Both the position numbers and the translations under genes were made by a program. The notes below the pieces were generated by a model. It was not told where the DNA came from and did no database searches. It worked only from the letters and a program-made list of their open reading frames with translations. This document shows, one piece after another, positions 7,244 to 15,820 of a stretch of DNA of 16,437 nt (its first letter is position 1; each line of letters opens with the position of its first letter). The stretch is taken from positions 34,867 through 51,303 of the forward strand of contig DIVL01000023.1 in assembly GCA_002435825.1 (NCBI GenBank). The letters run 5' to 3'. This DNA is from Anaerolineaceae bacterium UBA6133. GTDB taxonomy: Bacteria; Chloroflexota; Anaerolineae; Anaerolineales; Anaerolineaceae.

Positions 7244-9709
7244 CTACTCATTCTCCGACTCGGGTTGTTGCTGTTCGATCGTCTCAAAACTGAGGCCTTC
7301 TTTACCTTCTTCGCGGAAGATATGGACCGAAGCGCCAGTCTTTAGACCGCCTTCGAGCAACTTTATCGCCAGTGGGCTTTCAACGAACTTCTGCAAAGCG
7401 CGTTTTAACGGTCGAGCGCCCAGCAAGGGATCGAAACCCTGATCTGCCAGCCAGGATTTAGCAGAAAAATCCACGACGAGTCCAAAGCCATATTCCTCGG
7501 TCCGCTCGACAATTTCCTTCAGCTGCAGTTCTACAATTTCAAGCACATCTTCCTTGCTCAATTGTGAGAACGTGATGATTTCATCGATTCGGTTGAGAAA
7601 TTCAGGACGGAAAGCGTCCTTGAGAGCCTTCTCGATCTTTTCGTGTGAGGCTTTGAGGTCATCGCTTTCATCTTTGGCAAGGAAGCCAAGTGAGCCGCTG
7701 CTTTTAACAAATTCGGTGCCGAGGTTGCTGGTCATGATCAATACCGTGTTCTTGAAATCCACCACCCTGCCCTGACCATCCGTCAGGCGACCATCATCGA
7801 GGATCTGTAAAAGTGAGTTCCAGACCTCGGGATGCGCTTTTTCAATTTCGTCGAAAAGCACCACGCGATACGGTCGGCGGCGCACAGCTTCGGTGAGCTG
7901 CCCACCTTCTTCATAGCCAACATAACCAGGAGGCGCACCAAAGAGCCGCGAAACGGTATGCTGTTCCCGGTATTCGCTCATATCCACTCTCACCAGGGCA
8001 TCCTCGTCATCAAAAAGGAATTCCGCCAGCGCTTTTGCCAGCTCGGTCTTGCCCACACCGGAAGGACCGATGAAGATGAACGAGCCGATGGGGCGATTGG
8101 GGTCTTTTAGACCGGAGCGCCCGCGCCGGATGGCATCGGAAATTGCCTTGATGGCTTCGCCCTGACCAACGATGCGGTCGTGCAGGCGGGTTTCCATTTC
8201 GAGTAATTTTTGTGATTCCGATTCCAGCAACTGGGTCACAGGAATGCCAGTCCACTGGTGAATGACGGAGGCGATATCATCTGCGTCAACAATATCATCC
8301 AATTTATGTTCCGTTTCCCAAACACTGCGTTTTTCCTTGAACTCTTCTTCAAGGCGCAATCGTTCAGCCTTTAGTTTGACCGCGCGTTCATAGTCGCGCT
8401 CCACTCCAGCCTGCTCTTCTTCAGCCGTAAGTCGATCAATTTCCTTTTTTTCCTGCTTGAGATCATCAGGCATCGAATACAAGGCTACGCGCAGCTTGGC
8501 TGCTGCCTCGTCCATCAGATCGATCGCCTTGTCAGGCAGCCGGCGGCCGGTCATATAGCGCGCGGAAAGTTTCGCGGCGGCTTCCAAAGCCTGGTCTGAA
8601 AGCACCACGTTGTGATGCGCCTCGTAGCGGTCACGCAGACTTTTGAGCATCTTGACCGTGTCTTCGATGCTGGGTTCTTCCACATAGATCGGAGCAAAGC
8701 GGCGTTCAAGCGCGGCATCTTTTTCGATGTATTTGTGATATTCATCGCTGGTCGTCGCGCCGATGCACTGCAGGTCACCGCGCGCCAAGGCTGGTTTGAG
8801 CATGTTCGAGGCATCCATGGCACCCTGAGCGGCACCGGCTCCTACGACGGTGTGCAGCTCATCGATGAACAGAATCACTTCACCGTCGGATTCCTGGATT
8901 TCTTCAATCGTATTCTTGAGGCGTTCCTCAAATTCCCCTCTAAAGCGTGTGCCGGCAACCATGGCGCCAAGATCAAGCGCGACCACGATTTTGTCTGCCA
9001 AAATTTCAGGCACATCATCATTGGCAATTTTTTGCGCCAACCCCTCTACGATGGCGGTTTTTCCCACACCAGCACCGCCAATCAAAACCGGGTTGTTTTT
9101 GGTGCGGCGTGAAAGGACTTGCACCACGCGCATGATCTCAGATTCACGACCAAAAACGGGATCAAGTTTTCCGTCTTTGGCAGCTTGTGTGAGGTTGCGG
9201 GAGTATTTTTCGAGGGTCTTGTAGCGCGACTCGAATTTGCGTCCGGTGGATTTCTTGGCACCCCGTAGTTCCAGTACGTTTTCGTAGACGCCCTGCCGGG
9301 TAAGATTGAACTCTTCCAGCAAGCGTGCCAGCTGGGTGTTCTTCTCGGAGAGCACGGCGAGAAAGAGATGCTCGGTGGAAATATATTCATCCCCGAGGCG
9401 GTTGGCTTCCGTCTTGGCGAGATCCACCACCATCTTCACTCGCGGAGTCAGGAATACCTGTCCGGAAGGACCGCCAAAAATGTTGGCTTTTGGCGTGGTC
9501 CGCAGGATCACATCCAGGCGGTCCGCAATAATGCCAGGCTCGGCATTGGCCATCTCAATCAACTGGGAAACGGTACCCTCAGGTTGTTCAATCAGAGCGA
9601 GCAAAATGTGCTCTGAATCTATTTGATTGTGACCGTATCGTTGAATGATCTCAGCAGCGCGTGCTGCCACATCCTGAGCCCTCTCAGAAAACTTATCAAA
9701 TCGCATCAT
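7244..9709 (-). CDS. clpC: ATP-dependent Clp protease ATP-binding subunit ClpC
   Basis: A Hsp100 unfoldase that feeds substrates to ClpP. From the ATG at 9709 the product is 821 residues, as usual for ClpC. A longer frame could start at GTG 9754, but that would run through an inverted repeat, and the family begins with MxRFDKF-type sequence; GAGG at plus coordinates 9721-9724 is 11 bases from 9709. Two N-terminal Clp_N repeats are followed by AAA1 with Walker A GGAGVGKT (211-218) and Walker B ILFIDE (279-284). A UVR-like coiled middle segment lies at about 425-460. AAA2 has GPSGVGKT (548-555) and VVLFDE (616-621). The ClpP-docking loop appears as SLGF (about 673-676). No ctsR, mcsA or mcsB is adjacent, unlike in Firmicutes. 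It follows queA by 111 bp and has an inverted repeat just upstream. Confidence 0.95.
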   Translation of the reverse strand: MMRFDKFSERAQDVAARAAEIIQRYGHNQIDSEHILLALIEQPEGTVSQLIEMANAEPGIIADRLDVILRTTPKANIFGGPSGQVFLTPRVKMVVDLAKTEANRLGDEYISTEHLFLAVLSEKNTQLARLLEEFNLTRQGVYENVLELRGAKKSTGRKFESRYKTLEKYSRNLTQAAKDGKLDPVFGRESEIMRVVQVLSRRTKNNPVLIGGAGVGKTAIVEGLAQKIANDDVPEILADKIVVALDLGAMVAGTRFRGEFEERLKNTIEEIQESDGEVILFIDELHTVVGAGAAQGAMDASNMLKPALARGDLQCIGATTSDEYHKYIEKDAALERRFAPIYVEEPSIEDTVKMLKSLRDRYEAHHNVVLSDQALEAAAKLSARYMTGRRLPDKAIDLMDEAAAKLRVALYSMPDDLKQEKKEIDRLTAEEEQAGVERDYERAVKLKAERLRLEEEFKEKRSVWETEHKLDDIVDADDIASVIHQWTGIPVTQLLESESQKLLEMETRLHDRIVGQGEAIKAISDAIRRGRSGLKDPNRPIGSFIFIGPSGVGKTELAKALAEFLFDDEDALVRVDMSEYREQHTVSRLFGAPPGYVGYEEGGQLTEAVRRRPYRVVLFDEIEKAHPEVWNSLLQILDDGRLTDGQGRVVDFKNTVLIMTSNLGTEFVKSSGSLGFLAKDESDDLKASHEKIEKALKDAFRPEFLNRIDEIITFSQLSKEDVLEIVELQLKEIVERTEEYGFGLVVDFSAKSWLADQGFDPLLGARPLKRALQKFVESPLAIKLLEGGLKTGASVHIFREEGKEGLSFETIEQQQPESENE

Positions 9710-9738
9710 AGTGTGCTTTTCCTCGTTTTTTGTTTTCT

Positions 9739-9761
9739 TTGCAACAGAAAACACGTTGCAA
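9739..9761. promoter_or_regulatory. CIRCE-geometry inverted repeat upstream of clpC
   Basis: TTGCAAC (9739-9745), nine bases, then GTTGCAA (9755-9761) form a perfect 7-bp inverted repeat 29 bp before the clpC ATG. The arm-9-arm spacing equals that of the HrcA operator CIRCE, but the arm sequence is not TTAGCACTC, nor is it the CtsR or HspR site. It is a candidate operator for heat-shock control of clpC. I see no -10/-35 pair of good quality next to it, so an RNA hairpin in a longer leader remains possible. Confidence 0.45.
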
Positions 9762-9820
9762 TTAATGTTCCAATAAGTAAGTTTAGCGGATAGATATAAG
9801 AATCAGGTAAAAGTCCTGGC

Positions 9821-10840
9821 TCACAGCAACAGCATTGCGTCGCCGAAAGAGAAGAATCGATAACCTTCCCCTTTTGCAACTTCATAAGCATCGAGCATGG
9901 TTTGACTGCCAGCGAACGCGCTAACCAGCATCAATAGCGTGGATTTTGGAAGATGGAAGTTGGTGATCATGGCATCCACTACTTTAAACCGATAACCCGG
10001 CAGGATGAAAAGGCTGGTGTCGCCCTGCCATGCCTCCAGCAAGCCATTGTGGCTATGCGCAATCGCGCTTTCGAGCGTGCGCACCGTGGTCGTGCCGACC
10101 GCTACAATCCTGCCCCCGTTTTTCTTGGCCTGGTTGATCATTTGGGCGGTTTCTGTGCTGATCGCGCACCATTCCTTGTGGATGTGATGCGTCTCCGGGT
10201 CTTCTTCTGTCACCGGCGCAAAGGTGTCCAACCCGACGTGCAGGTCAATTTTCGCCAGTCCCACACCCTGTTGTTGCAGTTTTTCGAGCAAGCCGGGCGT
10301 AAAGTGCAGCCCGGCAGTTGGAGCAGCAGCCGAACCAAGGGTCTTGTTGAAAACCGTCTGGTAGCGTTCCGGGTCGCCTTTGTAAGCATGGATGTAAGGC
10401 GGCAGAGGAACATGCCCTGCCCGATCGAAAGCGCCCTCGATCGGCTCAGCAAAACGAACCAGGCGCCGCGACTCTCCCAGATCTTCAAGTACTTCAGCAA
10501 GCGGACCCTCTGTGACCTGGATTTGCCGTCCCGGTTTCATCCCGCTTCCCCCCACCAGGCATTCCCAGCTCAGCCCATCTAGCTTCTTCAACAACAAAAT
10601 TTCGATCTTGCCGCCCCCAGGAAGCTTGTTGCCATAGAACCTGGCGGGATAGACGCGCGTCTCGTTGACCACCAACAGGTCATTCGGACGTAAAAATTGA
10701 CCAATCTCAAAAAAACGGTGATGTCTTATCCGCCCAGTTTCACGCTCAAGCACCATCAGGCGCGAGTGGTCGCGCGGCTCAGCAGGGGTCTGGGCGATAA
10801 ATTCTGCAGGCAGATCGTAGGCAAAATCTTCAGTTTTCAT
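9821..10840 (-). CDS. queA: S-adenosylmethionine:tRNA ribosyltransferase-isomerase
   Basis: QueA transfers and isomerises the ribosyl part of SAM onto 7-aminomethyl-7-deazaguanine at the wobble base of tRNAs with GUN anticodons, giving epoxyqueuosine. The 339 residues match the family. Signature blocks seen are FAYDLPAEFIAQTPAEPRDH at the N terminus, NDLLVVNETRVYPARF, SAAAPTAGLHFT, GLDTFAPV, VGTTTVRTLES and DAMITNFHLPKSTLLMLVSAF. The start lies nine bases after the ruvB stop. The gap reads CCCTCTCCC on the coding strand and offers no Shine-Dalgarno site, so translation may depend on ribosomes coming from ruvB. No tgt or other queuosine gene is in the window. Confidence 0.96.
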   Translation of the reverse strand: MKTEDFAYDLPAEFIAQTPAEPRDHSRLMVLERETGRIRHHRFFEIGQFLRPNDLLVVNETRVYPARFYGNKLPGGGKIEILLLKKLDGLSWECLVGGSGMKPGRQIQVTEGPLAEVLEDLGESRRLVRFAEPIEGAFDRAGHVPLPPYIHAYKGDPERYQTVFNKTLGSAAAPTAGLHFTPGLLEKLQQQGVGLAKIDLHVGLDTFAPVTEEDPETHHIHKEWCAISTETAQMINQAKKNGGRIVAVGTTTVRTLESAIAHSHNGLLEAWQGDTSLFILPGYRFKVVDAMITNFHLPKSTLLMLVSAFAGSQTMLDAYEVAKGEGYRFFSFGDAMLLL

Positions 10841-10849
10841 GGGAGAGGG

Positions 10850-11893
10850 TCAGGCTGCATTGTTGAAGAGATCAGGCTGTGCAGTAGATGGTACAAACGT
10901 TATCCCCAGGTGCTCATAAGCGGACTTGGTCGCCACGCGTCCCTGGGCGGTACGGTCAATGAAACCGAGCTGGAGCAAATAAGGCTCGACCACATCCATG
11001 ATGGTGTCGGGCTCCTCGCTGACAGAAGCGGAAATGGTATTGAGACCAACCGGTCCGCCATTGTATTTCTCGATAATCGTCAAAAGAATACGGCGGTCCA
11101 TTTCATCCAGACCGATCCCATCGATGTTCATCATGCTCAAGCCAGCTTGGGCGACCTGCGCCGTTATGTGACCGCCGGCCTTAACCTCGGCGTAGTCGCG
11201 CACCCGGCGCAGCATACGCAGTGCAATGCGGGGCGTGCCGCGGGCTCGGCGTGCGATTTCAAGAATGCCATCTTCCTCGCATGGAACGTTCAACAAGCGG
11301 GCTCCCCGCCGAACAATGTCGGAAAGGGCATTGGAATCGTAGTAATCGAGGCGATAGACTGCCCCAAACCGCGCCCTTAGGGGGGCGCTGAGCAGCGCCA
11401 TGCGGGTGGTTGCGCCAACCACGGTAAAGCGCGGCAACTTCAAACGCACCGAACGTGCAGAAGGTCCCTTGCCGATAATGATATCCAGAGCGTAATCTTC
11501 CATGGCAGGGTAAAGGATCTCTTCCACCATCCGCCCTAAACGGTGCACTTCATCGATGAACAGAATGTCGCCCGCGCGCAGGTTGGTCAGGATCGCTGCC
11601 AGGTCGCCTGCCCGTTCAATCGCCGGCCCAGAGGTGACTTTGATGTTGACTCCCATTTCTGTCGCGAGGATATGCGCCAGGGTGGTCTTACCTAATCCGG
11701 GGGGGCCGTGAAACAGAACGTGCTCGAGGGCTTCTCCGCGCTGTTTGGCAGCCTGGATTTGAATCCGTAAGTTTTCCTTGACCTGCTCCTGTCCAATCAG
11801 TTCATCCAGGGCTGAGGGGCGCAAAGCCAAATCTACGGGGTCTTCCGGTCGCTTCTGCCCTGCAAGGACACTTTCGTCATTCTTCGTATTCAT
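10850..11893 (-). CDS. ruvB: Holliday junction branch-migration helicase RuvB
   Basis: RuvB is the hexameric AAA+ motor that, with RuvA, drives Holliday junction migration. From ATG 11893 the product is 347 residues. It shows LRPSALDELIGQ, Walker A GPPGLGKT (about 63-70), ILFIDEVHR (Walker B, about 111-118), sensor GATTR (about 160-164), the PLRARFG arginine-finger region, RGTPRIALRMLRRVRD, and the C-terminal winged helix with GGPVGLNTIS and GRVATKSAYEHL. An upstream ATG at 11938 would add 15 residues unlike the family and would include a -10 box, so I prefer 11893. No ribosome site precedes it. ruvA and ruvC are not adjacent. It heads ruvB-queA-clpC-CNB/PH. Confidence 0.95.
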   Translation of the reverse strand: MNTKNDESVLAGQKRPEDPVDLALRPSALDELIGQEQVKENLRIQIQAAKQRGEALEHVLFHGPPGLGKTTLAHILATEMGVNIKVTSGPAIERAGDLAAILTNLRAGDILFIDEVHRLGRMVEEILYPAMEDYALDIIIGKGPSARSVRLKLPRFTVVGATTRMALLSAPLRARFGAVYRLDYYDSNALSDIVRRGARLLNVPCEEDGILEIARRARGTPRIALRMLRRVRDYAEVKAGGHITAQVAQAGLSMMNIDGIGLDEMDRRILLTIIEKYNGGPVGLNTISASVSEEPDTIMDVVEPYLLQLGFIDRTAQGRVATKSAYEHLGITFVPSTAQPDLFNNAA

Positions 11894-11900
11894 CGCAAAA

Positions 11901-11906
11901 ATTATA
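11901..11906 (-). promoter_or_regulatory. Candidate -10 box of ruvB (near-leaderless)
   Basis: The reverse strand has a perfect TATAAT at plus coordinates 11906-11901, seven bases before the ruvB ATG. Transcription would start at about 11894-11893, at or next to the start codon, and no Shine-Dalgarno sequence is present. No good -35 box is seen 16-18 bases upstream, which lowers confidence. Confidence 0.45.
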
Positions 11907-11938
11907 CCCGACTTTATCGCGCAGCCTCTGCCAGGCAT

Positions 11939-11944
11939 TATAAT
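11939..11944 (+). promoter_or_regulatory. Candidate -10 box of the GT2 gene
   Basis: A perfect TATAAT on the plus strand would start transcription near 11951, leaving a leader of about 25 bases that carries the GGAG site. The bases 11937-11942 also read TATAAT on the reverse strand, so the site could fire both ways. A -35 match at standard spacing is lacking; TTTATC at 11913 is 20 bases away. Confidence 0.4.
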
Positions 11945-11975
11945 CAGGTTAGGAATAAAAGCGTTTGGAGAAACT

Positions 11976-12932
11976 ATGAAACTCTCGATTGTCGTGCCAG
12001 TCTATAACGAAGAAAAGAACCTGCCTGAACTGTTTGGACAGATCATGGCAGCCATGCAGCCGTTGGAGATAGACTGGGATGTGACTTTTGTGGATGACGG
12101 CAGCCGCGACGCGAGCGTTGAAGTCATCCGCCTGCTGCACGCACAGGCACCCGATCGGGTCAGGATGGTGGTCTTCCGCCGTAACTATGGGCAGACCGCT
12201 GCCATCAGCGCCGGCATCAATGAGTCCGATGGCGACGTCGTGATCCTGATGGATGCTGACCTGCAGAATGACCCGGCAGACATCCCCTTGCTGCTTGAAG
12301 AATTGGACAAGGGCTTCGACGTGGTCAGCGGCTGGCGAAAAAACCGCCAGGACAACCATCTCACGCGCAATCTCCCTTCTCACCTGGCAAATAAGTTGAT
12401 CTCCTCCAGCACTGGCGTGCATTTGCATGATTACGGTTGCACGCTCAAGGCATACCGGCGCGAGATTTTAAAATCCATCAACCTCTACGGTGAGATGCAC
12501 CGCTTTATCCCGGTCTATGCCAAAGAAACTGGCGGAAAGATCAGCGAGGTAGTGGTCCATCATCACCCACGCAAACACGGCAAAGCAAATTACGGGCTGG
12601 AACGCACTGTCAAGGTCATATTGGACTTATTCACCGTGCAGTTTCTGACGAAATTCTCGCAAAAACCAATCTATCTCTTTGGCGGGGTCGGCTTGGGGTT
12701 GATGGGGATCAGTTTTGCGCTCTTCCTGTGGCTCGCGATCCGGCGGATCGTGTCCGCGGTGTCAGTTTTGGGTTCGCCCTGGTTCCAGATCAGCGTGATG
12801 ATGTTCATTTTGGGTTTTCTGGCAGTGCTGCTGGGACTGATCGCTGAGCTGGTCATGCGCACCTATTATGAATCACAGGACAAAAAGACCTACAATATCC
12901 GAGAAGTCGTGAATCCAGAAAAGACTAGTTAA
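11976..12932 (+). CDS. GT2 polyprenyl-phosphate glycosyltransferase (GtrB/DPM1-like)
   Basis: A 318-residue membrane-anchored glycosyltransferase expected to move a sugar from a nucleotide donor onto undecaprenyl phosphate at the cytoplasmic face. GGAG (11967-11970) is five bases from ATG, which fixes the start over longer in-frame options. The GT-A domain begins MKLSIVVPVYNEE and carries VDDGS (39-43), the metal-binding DADLQNDP (93-100) and the HDYGCTLKAYRREI acceptor-region block (151-164), and ends with HHPRKHGKANYG. Two C-terminal helices at about 233-257 and 270-296 follow, as in GtrB and ArnC relatives. The sugar cannot be predicted. It diverges from ruvB and meets the membrane protein gene tail to tail, with overlapping stop codons. 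Confidence 0.9.
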   Translation: MKLSIVVPVYNEEKNLPELFGQIMAAMQPLEIDWDVTFVDDGSRDASVEVIRLLHAQAPDRVRMVVFRRNYGQTAAISAGINESDGDVVILMDADLQNDPADIPLLLEELDKGFDVVSGWRKNRQDNHLTRNLPSHLANKLISSSTGVHLHDYGCTLKAYRREILKSINLYGEMHRFIPVYAKETGGKISEVVVHHHPRKHGKANYGLERTVKVILDLFTVQFLTKFSQKPIYLFGGVGLGLMGISFALFLWLAIRRIVSAVSVLGSPWFQISVMMFILGFLAVLLGLIAELVMRTYYESQDKKTYNIREVVNPEKTS

Positions 12933-14872
12933 TCAATAGTTAACTGGGATTCCAACAATTGCTGAATTAATTCGGTTTCGCCCTGCGGCACAAGCAGGTT
13001 GATTTCGCCGTTGCGCCAGGAGAGCACTCCTTCGTAATTGGCTAACATCGGCAGTACTACCTGCCCAACCCAGGCATTGTTTTCGTCAGCAAAGCCGCGG
13101 TTACTGCCTTGAATGCTGGTTGAAAGCGGATCACTGATGATGGCGACAAAGGCATGATCCTGCAACTTCTGCTGGAAGATACTCAGATATTCGATGTTGT
13201 TGCCCATCGCCATTTCCATCAAGAAGACTTTTTCGTATTCTGGCACAATCGCCAGGTCGAGCTCAGCAAAAGTGAGCAACTGGCGTTCCGAGATGAAGAG
13301 CACATCGCCGCCATGATCCTGAAGCACACCAACAGCGCGTTTCAAATCGCTTAGCTCGTTGCCCTGCGACTGGGCAGCCCCAAAGGACCAGGTTCCTGAG
13401 CGCATAAATGCAAAGAAAGCCGGGATGATCACCACCATCGCCAACCAAAATCGCCAGGACTGATTTTCTCTAGCTCTTTCCTCTGGTTTGGGTAAGCGCG
13501 GATTCAGCGCCAGCATGCCGCCCACGATCAGAGCCCAAAAGACCAGGAATCCGTCCAGGTTGTGGAGGTCTCCCCCACCTCCAATTTTCACACTGACCAC
13601 CAACCCACCGGCGAAGAAGACCCCCAGGATGCCAGCCAGACCAAGCCACTGCAGCCAGTGCAAAGAAGGCAGGTTCTTCTCGCGGAACTTAAGCCAGAAT
13701 AAAGCCGCTCCCGGCAGCATCACCAACAGGATCGCTGGCACGATGCCCAGGAAGAAAGTCGCGTTAGGCCACAGCCTGCGCCAGAGCAGCGCGGAGGAAA
13801 AGGCCGAATCGAACAGAGCGGGGTCCTCGCCGGAAATGGCAATATAACCCTGTTTGGAGAGGTACGCCAATGTAAAGCCCCCAACCACCCAAACAACTGG
13901 CCAGATCAAGTATTGGACCCATTTCTTGCCATCGAAAGGCTTATCAAACAGGTAGAGCGCGACTGCCATCAGGCCAGGCACAGGCATCCAATTGACCCGG
14001 CTGATGCCCGCCCAGGCAGAGGCGAGCAGCACGAAAATCAGCGTCCGCAGGGGTTTGTCTTTTTTGTATCCCAGCAAAACGAGAACGACGCAGACCATCA
14101 GGTGGTAATAAACCGCACCCTGGAAAAAGAAAAGGAAGAGCAAGGCTGTCAGCCACGGAAGTGAAACCTTTGCAGATGTGTTGAAGCGTTTCGCCATCAG
14201 CCAGCTGCCCCAGAGCGTCATTCCAAGCCAGAGCACCACCTGCCAGACGCGGTGGAAGAGGATGGAGCGAATGCCAACAAAAAACGGCAACGCCTGCATC
14301 AGGTAGCGGCTCGGGTGAAGCACGGGCAGAGGGAGCCTGGAACCATAAATGCCCTCGGAAGCGAACAGCGAGGCATTGTAAAAACGGCTGCCTTCCGACC
14401 AGCCCAAGGCGAAAGGTCCGCTTTGTATCTCGGGCACAAATGCTGCCACACGGTACAGCACCCCGAATACCAGCAGGCATTTGGCAAAGGCAATGTAAGA
14501 GGAGTTTGCAATTTTCCGCGAGAGGAGTAAGGCAAAGACACCCGAAAATCCAATCGCGAAGGCAAATCTGCCGCTGCCGTAGCTGAAAATGTGAAATTGG
14601 AGGTTGAAGAAAAGCATGGTCAATGCTAAAGCGATCAGCGAAAAAGCAATCCAGAAGACCATGTCATTCTTCAGAGATGGAATTTTGTCCAGAAAACCAG
14701 GTTTAAGCTTCCAGGTCAGGAAAAACAAGATGGAACAAACCAGCACCATGTCAGCCATCGCCATGAACCAGATGTTGCGCGTATAGCGGCTTTCCCACAA
14801 AAACCAAACACAAGCCGCAGCGAGCAGCAGCAGCCAGTGACGCAGGAATTTTTGGGTTTCTTCCTGGCTCAT
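12929..14872 (-). CDS. Polytopic membrane protein, possible GT-C-type glycosyltransferase
   Basis: A 647-residue protein with about 12-13 hydrophobic helices over residues 12-500 and a soluble C-terminal part (about 510-647). I do not recognise a named family. The many-helix body with an early loop (about 155-190, containing GWSEGSRFYNASLFASEGIYG and conserved-looking Asp/Glu and aromatic residues) and a periplasmic-type tail resembles GT-C-fold lipid-linked sugar transferases, but the diagnostic acidic motif is not certain. A glycine-rich stretch, KIGGGGDLHNLDG, lies in a loop near the middle of the second half. The ATG overlaps the stop of the upstream LPG_synthase_TM gene by four bases. 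Together with the GT2 gene facing it, this suggests envelope glycan or glycolipid work, by inference. Confidence 0.75.
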   Translation of the reverse strand: MSQEETQKFLRHWLLLLAAACVWFLWESRYTRNIWFMAMADMVLVCSILFFLTWKLKPGFLDKIPSLKNDMVFWIAFSLIALALTMLFFNLQFHIFSYGSGRFAFAIGFSGVFALLLSRKIANSSYIAFAKCLLVFGVLYRVAAFVPEIQSGPFALGWSEGSRFYNASLFASEGIYGSRLPLPVLHPSRYLMQALPFFVGIRSILFHRVWQVVLWLGMTLWGSWLMAKRFNTSAKVSLPWLTALLFLFFFQGAVYYHLMVCVVLVLLGYKKDKPLRTLIFVLLASAWAGISRVNWMPVPGLMAVALYLFDKPFDGKKWVQYLIWPVVWVVGGFTLAYLSKQGYIAISGEDPALFDSAFSSALLWRRLWPNATFFLGIVPAILLVMLPGAALFWLKFREKNLPSLHWLQWLGLAGILGVFFAGGLVVSVKIGGGGDLHNLDGFLVFWALIVGGMLALNPRLPKPEERARENQSWRFWLAMVVIIPAFFAFMRSGTWSFGAAQSQGNELSDLKRAVGVLQDHGGDVLFISERQLLTFAELDLAIVPEYEKVFLMEMAMGNNIEYLSIFQQKLQDHAFVAIISDPLSTSIQGSNRGFADENNAWVGQVVLPMLANYEGVLSWRNGEINLLVPQGETELIQQLLESQLTID

Positions 14873-15804
14873 AACGCTTCCTCAGGGAGAGATTCTTCCA
14901 CCGCGGCGGGAGACTTGCCAGCCAACACTTCGCCGATTAAAAATGCTCCCGGCAGGCTGCCAATCAGCCATACCACGCGCAGGATGAGCGCCAGAGCGAT
15001 GCTTGTGGCAGGAGAAAGACCACCAAGCAAGCTGTAGAGGTTGGTGATGGTGACTTCCTGTAAACCCAAACCATTAATCGAGATGGGCAGGAGAGTAATG
15101 AAGTAGGTCAGGCTCCAGATACCAGCAATCTGCCAGAAGCTGAGCGTCTCCCCCATCCCTTCTATCAGGATGAGAATGATCAGGTAAATGGCCGCCTGGT
15201 GAATCAGCGTGAATCCAAGCGCTTTCAGAAGGATGAGAGGATGCTTTGACCAGAAGCGAAGGTCATCCAATATCTTTTGGAATCCACGCCTAAGGCGACT
15301 GAAGAACGGCAGTGCCATGCTACCAGCAGGAGCAGAAAGATTGCGCGAACGCAGATAAGCGTTCAGCCCGGGTAACGAAAATGGCACCATCAGCGCCATG
15401 CCCGTCATGCCCACCAGGCGATCCACCACCAGCGAAGCCGCAGCCAGGCTGGTGCTCAGCCCAAGCCGCACCGCGCCAGCAAGGCGCAGCACGTCGCCAC
15501 CGATCGTGGTTGGCAGCACATTCGAAGCGAAAAGCCCCGCAAAAGTGAGTTTCAGAGTGTCCATGAGACTGAGAGTGGGGGTTTGGTCCTTCAACAGTGT
15601 GTACCACCGGCCAAAAGTCGCCAGTCGGGAAATGAATACCAGGACCAATACAAGCAAAATGCGCCAGGCAGTCAGCTGGCGGATGGTCTGCCAGGCTTCC
15701 CCCCAACCGACCCGGCTGAGGAGATAGATCATGATCCCGACGGAGAGAAGTGTGCCCCCCCAACGGATGATCAAGTTCATACGCTGCCTGCTTTGCTTTG
15801 ACAT
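14869..15804 (-). CDS. LPG_synthase_TM (UPF0104) family membrane protein
   Basis: A 311-residue protein of the family that shares the membrane half of lysylphosphatidylglycerol synthase/flippase MprF and of archaeal AglD. About seven to eight helices are visible. Family marks are FASNVLPTTIGGDVLRL (about 92-108), VVDRLVGM (about 126-133) and LPISINGLGLQEV near residue 250. The lysyl-transferase domain of MprF is missing, as usual for stand-alone members, which are thought to act in lipid or lipid-linked sugar transfer or flipping. The start at 15804 has only a weak site. A second ATG at 15780 is preceded by GCAGG six bases away and could be the true start. It is co-transcribed with the polytopic protein downstream. 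Confidence 0.88.
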   Translation of the reverse strand: MSKQSRQRMNLIIRWGGTLLSVGIMIYLLSRVGWGEAWQTIRQLTAWRILLVLVLVFISRLATFGRWYTLLKDQTPTLSLMDTLKLTFAGLFASNVLPTTIGGDVLRLAGAVRLGLSTSLAAASLVVDRLVGMTGMALMVPFSLPGLNAYLRSRNLSAPAGSMALPFFSRLRRGFQKILDDLRFWSKHPLILLKALGFTLIHQAAIYLIILILIEGMGETLSFWQIAGIWSLTYFITLLPISINGLGLQEVTITNLYSLLGGLSPATSIALALILRVVWLIGSLPGAFLIGEVLAGKSPAAVEESLPEEAL

Positions 15805-15820
15805 AGGAGACCTGGTCGCA

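Noticed and set aside
9710..9754. GTG start at 9754 for clpC
   Set aside because: It would add 15 residues unlike the family and place coding sequence over the inverted repeat; ATG 9709 gives the expected MxRFDKF start.
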